A stretch of DNA of 64,000 nucleotides, taken from Psychrobacter pygoscelis (GTDB lineage: Bacteria > Pseudomonadota > Gammaproteobacteria > Pseudomonadales > Moraxellaceae). Numbering within the stretch: position 1 is the stretch's first letter; every line of letters starts with the position of its first letter. This document shows, piece by piece, positions 58,127 through 64,000 of this stretch. Below the pieces are notes generated by a model. That model saw only the letters and a list, made by a program, of their open reading frames with translations, did not search any database and was not told where the DNA came from. The translations under genes were made by a program, and so were the position numbers. The DNA is taken from assembly GCF_004335015.1 (NCBI RefSeq), contig NZ_RQRU01000002.1, forward strand, positions 434,001 to 498,000, written 5' to 3'.

Positions 58127-58704
58127 GGTTAACCTCTCCAAATTATGAAATTTTACGACTTAGACATCTGAGCCGCGTAGGTTTGGTTAGCGATAGTGTA
58201 AGGTGCGATAAATTTTAATAGTTAATGGTTAATGTCCACTGATAATCCTGCTATGAGTCATTTAATGACGCTGGGTTGTTCTACCCACTACCCCTCGATA
58301 GTCTAGCAAAGCTACCTTATGCGACTATTAAAGGGCTTAATGGATATCGCTCTTTAAGACAGTCTAAAGGTCATAAACCAAAGCTGCAAAATAAGCCACA
58401 TGACCACATAAAATAGGTGAAATAGGCAAAATAGACAGCCCATAGCGTAAAATTAAAAGTTTAAACCACGAAAGCTCTCGATAAGAACACGGTATGACCG
58501 CTAGCCCTGATTGCAGCGGCTATCCTTGCCTGATTACGAGATTGTGGCGACTTGGCTGGTCAGGGTCTCGCGGTAGCAGGAACCTGACCAGCCATTAGTC
58601 GACGCTCTCGTGGGTAGGCAAGATAGGAGCGAAAAGCAGGATTAGCTACAGACTTTTTTTACCTTGTGAGATAAGCGGCACCAAGTTTTAGCCAGTAATA
58701 AATT
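58127..58704. other. acs downstream intergenic region
   Basis: About 580 bases with no ORF supported by a ribosome binding site. The promoter of the 52-residue gene must lie in its left half. The acs terminator ends it on the right. Confidence 0.4.
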
Positions 58705-58739
58705 AAAAGCCCCACTACCTTAAAGACAGTGGGGCTTTT
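58705..58739 (-). terminator. acs terminator
   Basis: AAAAGCCCCACT and AGTGGGGCTTTT form a 12-bp perfect stem around 11 bases; T residues follow on the minus strand. Confidence 0.88.
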
Positions 58740-58757
58740 GACGTTGAGCGCTAGAAG

Positions 58758-60722
58758 TTAGCAGCTTTCTTTTTCAGATTTGACGATGTCGATAAGCTCG
58801 TCCAAGACTTCAGCATCTGCTAAGGTCGAGGTATCGCCAAGACCGTCGTACTCGCCAGCGGCTAGCTTACGTAGGATGCGGCGCATGATTTTGCCAGAGC
58901 GGGTCTTGGGTAGCGCACTGACAATATAGATAGCATCAAGGTTGGCAATCGGGCCAATCTCCGCGCGAACGTGGCGGTTTAGCTCACCTTTGAGCATATC
59001 AGTAGCCTCTTCACCCGCTTTGAGGATGACATAAGCGCACACACCTTGACCTTTGACTTCGTGTGGCATTCCGACGATAGCGGCTTCTGCGGTCGCAGGG
59101 TGGGCGACCAAGGCGCTCTCAATTTCAGCAGTACCAAGACGGTGACCTGAGACGTTTAAGACGTCATCGACGCGGCCGGTAATCCAGTAATGACCGTCTT
59201 CGTCACGCATCGAGCCATCACCGGTGAAGTAGCTGCCCGGATAGGTACTAAAATAAGTCTCCAAGAAGCGCTTTTGATCGTTATAGATAGTACGCATCTG
59301 TCCTGGCCAGCTGTCTTTGATAATGAGGTTACCCTCACAAGGACCTTCCATCTCATTGCCATCAGCGTCTACAATCGCTGGAATCACACCATACATAGGG
59401 GTCATGGCTGCGCCCGGCTTGAGATCGACCGCATTAGGTAGCGGTGTCATCAGCACACCTCCCGTCTCAGTCTGCCACCAAGTATCTACAATAGGGCAGC
59501 GACCTTCGCCGACCACATTATAGTACCAGTCCCATGCTTCCGGGTTAATCGGCTCACCGACAGAACCTAGCAAGCGTAGGCTTGAGCGATTTGACTCACG
59601 AACATAGGCGTCACCCTCTTTCATCATGGCACGAATAGCGGTCGGGGCAGTATATAAGATACTGACGTCATGCTTATCAATAATCTGACCAATACGCGCC
59701 CACGTTGGGTACTGCGGTATGCCTTCGAACATGACGGTAGTAGTGCCGTTGGCTAACGGTGCGTAGGTGACATAGCTGTGACCAGTAATCCAGCCGACAT
59801 CAGCGGTACACCAAAACACGTCGTCATCTTTGACATCAAAGACATCACGGAAGGTAGATAAGACATAAGTGAGATAACCGCCTGTAGTATGTACCACACC
59901 TTTTGGCTTACCTGTCGACCCTGAGGTGTAGAGCAAGAACAGCGGATCTTCCGCATTCATCGGTTCAGGGGTACAGTCCTCGGTGGCATTGTCAATGACG
60001 GTGTGATACCAGACATCGCGGCGACCACTCATCGGTATGGAATTACCCGTTCTATGGACGACAATGACTTTTTCGACACATTCTGTGCCATCTATATCCA
60101 GCGCGCGATCCACATTGGTCTTTAATGGCGTATATCTGCCACCACGCACCCCTTCATCCGCAGTAATAACCAACTTAGATTGGCTGTCGACGATACGGCT
60201 ACCAAGGCTCTCGGCAGAGAAGCCTCCAAAGACGACAGAATGCACCGCGCCAATGCGTGCGCAGGCCAGCATGGCTATCGCTGCTTCTGGAATCATCGGC
60301 ATATAAAGAGTGACGCGATCGCCTTTTTTGACGCCCATTTTGCGCATGGCATTCCCGAGTCGACAGACCTCACTATACAGCTCTTTATACGAGATAATCT
60401 TGTGCAGTGAAGGGTGGTCACCCTCCCAGATGATAGCAGGCTTAAAAGGATTGTCTTTGAGATGTCGATCGATACAGTTGACTGAGACATTCAGCTCGCC
60501 GTCTTCAAACCATTTGATGCGAAAGTCATCAAGGTCGTAACTGACATTTTTAATCTTGGTGGGTTTTTTGATCCAATCAATGAGCTGGGCGCGCTCCGCC
60601 CAAAATGCCTCGTTACCGGCTTCGTCTGCGGTAGATTGCTGATAAGTCTTGGCGTATTTTTCTGGATTGGTATTGGCTTTGGCAGCGAACTCTGCGCTGT
60701 GGGGATAAGTCTTCAGTGTCAT
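58758..60722 (-). CDS. acs: acetyl-CoA synthetase (AMP-forming)
   Basis: High-affinity activation of acetate to acetyl-CoA through acetyl-AMP. Motifs: the P-loop-like [62 protein letters not shown] (read in parts) and the C-terminal [15 protein letters not shown], whose Lys is the site of regulatory acetylation in characterised enzymes. I start at the ATG at 60722 (654 residues), which has AGGAG seven bases upstream; the frame runs 13 codons further to 60761. It complements AckA-Pta in the same window. Confidence 0.96.
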   Translation of the reverse strand: MTLKTYPHSAEFAAKANTNPEKYAKTYQQSTADEAGNEAFWAERAQLIDWIKKPTKIKNVSYDLDDFRIKWFEDGELNVSVNCIDRHLKDNPFKPAIIWEGDHPSLHKIISYKELYSEVCRLGNAMRKMGVKKGDRVTLYMPMIPEAAIAMLACARIGAVHSVVFGGFSAESLGSRIVDSQSKLVITADEGVRGGRYTPLKTNVDRALDIDGTECVEKVIVVHRTGNSIPMSGRRDVWYHTVIDNATEDCTPEPMNAEDPLFLLYTSGSTGKPKGVVHTTGGYLTYVLSTFRDVFDVKDDDVFWCTADVGWITGHSYVTYAPLANGTTTVMFEGIPQYPTWARIGQIIDKHDVSILYTAPTAIRAMMKEGDAYVRESNRSSLRLLGSVGEPINPEAWDWYYNVVGEGRCPIVDTWWQTETGGVLMTPLPNAVDLKPGAAMTPMYGVIPAIVDADGNEMEGPCEGNLIIKDSWPGQMRTIYNDQKRFLETYFSTYPGSYFTGDGSMRDEDGHYWITGRVDDVLNVSGHRLGTAEIESALVAHPATAEAAIVGMPHEVKGQGVCAYVILKAGEEATDMLKGELNRHVRAEIGPIANLDAIYIVSALPKTRSGKIMRRILRKLAAGEYDGLGDTSTLADAEVLDELIDIVKSEKESC

Positions 60723-61160
60723 TTTAAAACTCCTGTAATTATAATCACTGCCTGCCAGCACTGCTACTAATTATCGCTATCAAAACCAGTAATATAAACT
60801 GGATAAAATAACGGAAGCTTTACAGCTTATTCACAATCAATAGCACTATTAGCGCACGGCAATGTCATCTTCCATAATGTAAATGCCCGAACCAATAGTG
60901 TGACAAATAAGTGGCCTATATGCAAGACACTCATCATAGTAACGACATTTTTAATAGTGATGAGTAAGCTATAGCTATAAAAAATATTAATATTGGTTTT
61001 TCAATGGCTTATCGCCAAGCTTAGTAAAATATCTTGTTGTGAGTATTCATCTAAGCCGGCTTCCTCACGCTACTCAGCCTACCTCTTTACTCTAAGAAGC
61101 GCTATAAATATAGACAACTGTCGCAATCAACCTTCGATAACAGCTAGTAGGACTAAGATT
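60723..61160. other. acs upstream intergenic region
   Basis: Over 400 AT-rich bases. A plus-strand frame is open from a TTG at 60993, but its first 56 codons have no protein-like pattern and no ribosome binding site. No promoter is assigned. Confidence 0.4.
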
Positions 61161-61334
61161 GTGTGTCCATTATTACCAATTGAAGCAGGGGTCATCTTAG
61201 CCACCACGTCTTTTATGATGGCTTTGGTGATAGCGTTGGTAATGGGGTTGTTAATAACGTCACTTAGTACGGACAACGACGTTAATCACAGTGATTTCAA
61301 TTTTAATATTATTAAGACAATGCAAGACTGGTAA
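61161..61334 (+). CDS. possible small single-helix membrane protein
   Basis: 57 residues from a GTG start with AGGA eight bases upstream. The first half contains a hydrophobic helix ending MMALVIALVMGLLITSL; the second half is polar and acidic (DNDVNHSDFNFN). A longer frame from a TTG at 60993 is open, but its extra residues look non-coding. No family recognised. Small, single and uncertain. Confidence 0.35.
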   Translation: MCPLLPIEAGVILATTSFMMALVIALVMGLLITSLSTDNDVNHSDFNFNIIKTMQDW

Positions 61335-61538
61335 ATTAAAACACTAAAAAATAGCCTTCTACAGTGTCAATTTCTATACATATCCTTACTATAAGAAACC
61401 TTTATCGACTTTTAGCACCTTAATAAGATTTGCTATCATATTGATTTATAAGGCGCTTTCTTCTTGCTTCTTGCAAGACTGCCTACTATCAGAAGGGTTT
61501 ATAAATCAATTTTTAAAACAACCACTTTAGGAGTACTA

Positions 61539-62030
61539 ATGAAACATTTATCTAAGGCATTACTCTTAGCCGCCTCTACTTTCACTTTATTCGGCTGCCA
61601 GTCGCCAGCAACATCAACGCCTACCACATCGACCACCCCTACAACAAGCAATAGCACGGCAACTGCTCCTGCAACATCTGCTAGCAACACTGTTCGCACG
61701 CTAAACAACGTTACTTGTAACAACCAAAGCGTGAATGTAAATCTATCAACGGGCGGCATCGTACAAAAGGGTAGCTTAAAGGGCTATAACTACTGCGAAT
61801 ATCAGATCGCGCTAAAAGCCGGTCAGCATTTGAATGTGGACTTTAACTCGCCCGCTATCGGTGCCAATGTTATTGTCTTTGATCGCACCGACCTAGCTCC
61901 CACTGCCTTGACTGAAGATGGCTATACTGCTAGCCAAGATGAAGTCCTTCCTGTTCGCGTCTTACTGACTCGTAACGAAGCGCGTACTGGTAATGAGCAC
62001 CCATTCACAGTGAAGTTCACTGCTCAATAA
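61539..62030 (+). CDS. PliG-like (g-type lysozyme inhibitor) lipoprotein
   Basis: 163 residues from the ATG at 61539, which has TAGGAG seven bases upstream; an earlier in-frame start at 61464 adds no recognisable sequence. It starts MKHLSKALLLAASTFTLFGC, a lipoprotein signal with Cys at 20, then a Thr/Ser/Pro linker of about 40 residues. The C-terminal domain matches E. coli PliG in pattern: GSLKGYNYCEYQIALKAGQHL against GEIKGYDYDTYTFYAKKGQKV, and VRVLLTRNEAR against LRVLQTRNDAR (PliG recalled from memory). PliG proteins block g-type lysozyme. The linker would hold the domain out from the membrane. Confidence 0.65.
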   Translation: MKHLSKALLLAASTFTLFGCQSPATSTPTTSTTPTTSNSTATAPATSASNTVRTLNNVTCNNQSVNVNLSTGGIVQKGSLKGYNYCEYQIALKAGQHLNVDFNSPAIGANVIVFDRTDLAPTALTEDGYTASQDEVLPVRVLLTRNEARTGNEHPFTVKFTAQ

Positions 62031-62055
62031 GCTTACGCTAGCTTAAATCAAGACG

Positions 62056-62094
62056 AAAAAAAAACGGCAAACTTTGATTGTTTGCCGTTTTTTT
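62056..62094 (+). terminator. terminator after the PliG-like gene
   Basis: AACGGCAAAC and GTTTGCCGTT form a 10-bp stem around seven bases with long A and T tracts. Confidence 0.88.
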
Positions 62095-62155
62095 ATGACA
62101 GATACTTTATAATTCTCAGTATTGAGCTAATTCTATTTTTTGCCACAGGCCCTTT

Positions 62156-63406
62156 ATGACTGCCCCCACCTTAAGCACTTCGCGAGCCACTACTTACCAT
62201 TACTTTGACGTGATTATCATCGGTGCCGGTGCTTCTGGCTTATATTGCGCGATGACAGCAGGTCAACGTGGCCGCAAGGTTCTGGTGTTAGATCATGCCA
62301 ATAAAGCGGGCAAAAAGATACTCATGTCAGGGGGCGGTCGCTGCAACTTTACCAATTACGTGGTCGAGCCTGAGCACTTCATTGGCGACAATCCACATTT
62401 TTGTAAATCGGCATTAAGCAGATACTCTAATTGGGAATTTATCAGCTTGGTGAGTAAGCACGGTATTGCTTATCACGAACGCGACCATGGGCAGCTATTT
62501 TGCGACGACTCCTCCAAAGACATCTTAGCAATGCTACTACAAGAGTGTGCCGACGCCGGTGTGAAGGTGCAGCTTAAGACAGATATCTTAACGGTTCAAC
62601 GGTTAGAGCAAGCTGCCAAAGCTAGTGACAACGCTCACTTTTTATTGCAGACTTCTGAGGGCGACTATGCTTGTGAGTCGCTAGTGATTGCTACCGGCGG
62701 TTTGTCTATTCCGACACTCGGTGCTAGTGGCTTTGGCTATGAGGTGGCCACTCAGTTCGGTCATCAAGTGCACATGACTGACGCTAGCCTTGTGCCGTTC
62801 ACTTTTACTGATAAGACTGGCGATTTAATCAAGTCGTTAGCCGGTATTAGCTTACCTGTCATCGCTTTTAATGAGCGTATCTCATTTAAGCTGCCGCTGC
62901 TATTTACCCACCGCGGTCTGTCAGGTCCAGCAATGCTGCAATTGTCTAATTACTGGTACTCGGGGGAGCAGATTCACATCAATCTGCTGCCCGATCTTGA
63001 CGCTAGCGCGCTGCTTATTGCTCACAAAGCCGCGCATCCTAAGCAGCGCGTTCGCACGGTATTTATCGACCACTTCCCCAAAAAGCTGTTGGCGGCACTA
63101 CAGTCGCATCTCTGGGAGGATATTAAGGAGACCGAGCTTGCCAATATTAAAGACGAGCGGCTTATGCAGTTGGGCACTACTTTAAATGATTGGGCGCTCA
63201 AACCCTCCGGTACAGAAGGTTACCGTACCGCTGAGGTCACGCGCGGTGGTATTGATACCGCTGAGGTATCTTCTAAAACGATGGAGAGTAAGCGCCAGCC
63301 CAATCTATACTTTATCGGTGAGGTGTTAGATGTCACCGGTTGGCTTGGCGGCTACAATTTTCAATGGGCGTGGGCCAGTGGCTTTGTCTGCGGTGAAGTG
63401 GTTTAA
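62156..63406 (+). CDS. NAD(P)/FAD-dependent oxidoreductase, HI0933/YhiN (BaiN) family
   Basis: Flavoprotein of the HI0933 family. FAD-binding GAGASGLYCAMTAGQRG (about 22-38) with VLDHANKAGKKILMSGGGRCNFTN (read in parts) is the signature. Later segments LVIATGGLSIPTLGASGFGYE, FTHRGLSGPAMLQLSNYW and the C-terminal FIGEVLDVTGWLGGYNFQWAWASG are diagnostic. 416 residues. E. coli YhiN and clostridial BaiN are homologues; only the bile-acid enzyme role is proposed, so the substrate here is unknown. It is followed by a terminator facing the next gene. Confidence 0.92.
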   Translation: MTAPTLSTSRATTYHYFDVIIIGAGASGLYCAMTAGQRGRKVLVLDHANKAGKKILMSGGGRCNFTNYVVEPEHFIGDNPHFCKSALSRYSNWEFISLVSKHGIAYHERDHGQLFCDDSSKDILAMLLQECADAGVKVQLKTDILTVQRLEQAAKASDNAHFLLQTSEGDYACESLVIATGGLSIPTLGASGFGYEVATQFGHQVHMTDASLVPFTFTDKTGDLIKSLAGISLPVIAFNERISFKLPLLFTHRGLSGPAMLQLSNYWYSGEQIHINLLPDLDASALLIAHKAAHPKQRVRTVFIDHFPKKLLAALQSHLWEDIKETELANIKDERLMQLGTTLNDWALKPSGTEGYRTAEVTRGGIDTAEVSSKTMESKRQPNLYFIGEVLDVTGWLGGYNFQWAWASGFVCGEVV

Positions 63407-63460
63407 ATTAGCAATTAGCGAAATAAAGTTAATCTCGGTAGCTTAGTTTTAAGTTCATTA

Positions 63461-63495
63461 AAAAAGCCCCGACAGCATGACGCTATTGGGGCTTT
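63461..63495 (-). terminator. terminator of the Old Yellow Enzyme gene
   Basis: AAAGCCCC and GGGGCTTT form an 8-bp stem around a 17-base loop, with T residues following on the minus strand. It may also act for the convergent BaiN-like gene. Confidence 0.75.
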
Positions 63496-63530
63496 CGCTC
63501 AGTGACTAACAGCTATAACTAGATGTGGAC

Positions 63531-64000
63531 TTATGACGCTACTTTTTTTAGTGTTGGATAATCCGTATAGCCTTCTACGCCGCCGCCATAAAATAACTCA
63601 GATCGCGGCTCATTAAGCGGTGCGTCTTCACGAAGCCGCTCAGCCAAGTCAGGATTAGCAATGTAGTCACGACCAAAAGCAGCGGCATCAATATAGCCCG
63701 CTTCGACATTCTTGACAGCTTTCTCTGCCGTATAACCACCCGCTGCGATAATCAAATTATCAAAGGCATCTCGAATCTGCTGGCGAAACTCATCGCTGTA
63801 AGGCTCGCCACCAGCCCAGTCTGGCTCTGAAAGATGCAGATACATCAGCCCGTGCTTGTTAATTTGCTCAATCAACCACACGCTTTCAGCTTCACTGTTG
63901 CGATCCTCGACTTCATTAAAAGTGCCAAGTGGTGAGATGCGAATACCCACATGATCAGCATCCCAAGCATCCACGCAGGCATCAATGACTTCTAGCATAA
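63531..64000 (-). CDS. alkene reductase of the Old Yellow Enzyme family (5' part beyond window)
   Basis: FMN ene-reductase of the NemA/YqjM type, C-terminal part. WGADHVGIRISPLGTF-like sequence (here DADHVGIRISPLGTFN), then LMYLHLSEPDWAGG and the phosphate-binding AAGGYTAEKAVKNVEAG plus AAAFGRDYIANPDLAERL are family hallmarks. The 155 residues after the Met at 63998 are internal to a protein of about 360; that Met (in a MLEVIDAC segment normally preceded by RF) is not the true start. The frame continues off the right edge. Confidence 0.9.
   Translation of the reverse strand, partial: MLEVIDACVDAWDADHVGIRISPLGTFNEVEDRNSEAESVWLIEQINKHGLMYLHLSEPDWAGGEPYSDEFRQQIRDAFDNLIIAAGGYTAEKAVKNVEAGYIDAAAFGRDYIANPDLAERLREDAPLNEPRSELFYGGGVEGYTDYPTLKKVAS

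Noticed and set aside
60993-61160. Upstream part of a 113-codon frame starting at TTG
   Set aside because: No ribosome binding site and no protein-like pattern; only the part from the GTG at 61161 is kept as a weak call.

Overview
This window looks like ordinary chromosome from a gammaproteobacterium of the Moraxellaceae, most likely Psychrobacter. The basis is inference from the proteins read here: a wax-ester-synthase/DGAT very like the Acinetobacter enzyme, Moraxellaceae-style sigma-32, sigma-54 and MetR proteins, moderate GC with AT-rich intergenic stretches, and an lptM-lysA-dapF-xerC block. No rRNA, tRNA, CRISPR array, intact insertion sequence or prophage was found. Both ends of the window cut through genes: mcrC on the left and an Old Yellow Enzyme gene on the right.

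Layout. 1-3.2 kb: a McrBC-type restriction pair on the minus strand. McrC is open to the window edge. 3.3-9.7 kb: a DUF4442 protein, the type II secretion ATPase GspE, thiG, a wax ester synthase and an inositol monophosphatase. 9.8-17.9 kb: dxs, ribA, hemF, a cytochrome c'-like lipoprotein, MscS, glyoxalase I and a beta carbonic anhydrase. 18-22 kb: a tightly overlapping potABC polyamine transporter without potD, then metR. 22-28.6 kb: crcB/tsaD, a cytochrome c lipoprotein, an acidic lipoprotein, rpsU, a YqeY protein and a BepA-like protease. 29-34.6 kb: a TusA-like protein, rpoH, a DUF423 protein, thiS, hpf and rpoN. 35-40.5 kb: a nitrilase-family amidase, then xerC, dapF, lysA and lptM on the minus strand. 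41-48 kb: ackA-pta, nadD, rsfS, a MOSC protein and an AmiD-like amidase. 48-56.6 kb: a decayed repeat-rich spacer, a GMC oxidoreductase, purL, a PNPOx-like protein and pgsA. 56.6-64 kb: a 2.1-kb gene-poor stretch, acs, a PliG-like lysozyme-inhibitor lipoprotein, a BaiN/YhiN flavoprotein and the partial Old Yellow Enzyme.

How the parts work together. AckA-Pta and Acs give low-affinity and high-affinity acetate interconversion, and acetyl-CoA can flow to storage lipid through the WS/DGAT. ThiG, ThiS and Dxs all supply the thiamin thiazole (Dxs makes DXP, ThiS carries sulfur), but they are scattered. RpoH, RpoN, Hpf and RsfS form a stress and stationary-phase group. Most genes end in clear intrinsic terminators, which I list because they define the transcription units.

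The least ordinary parts are four. The McrBC pair has an McrB with no N-terminal recognition domain. The spacer at 48.0-48.8 kb holds inverted repeats and frame-broken coding fossils. The gap at 56.6-58.8 kb holds an orphan terminator, an antitoxin-like fossil and a 52-residue membrane protein. A sigma-54-type promoter match lies in the space upstream of rpoN. I did not find a convincing wholly new multi-gene system. The McrBC locus is the best lead, but it is cut by the window edge.
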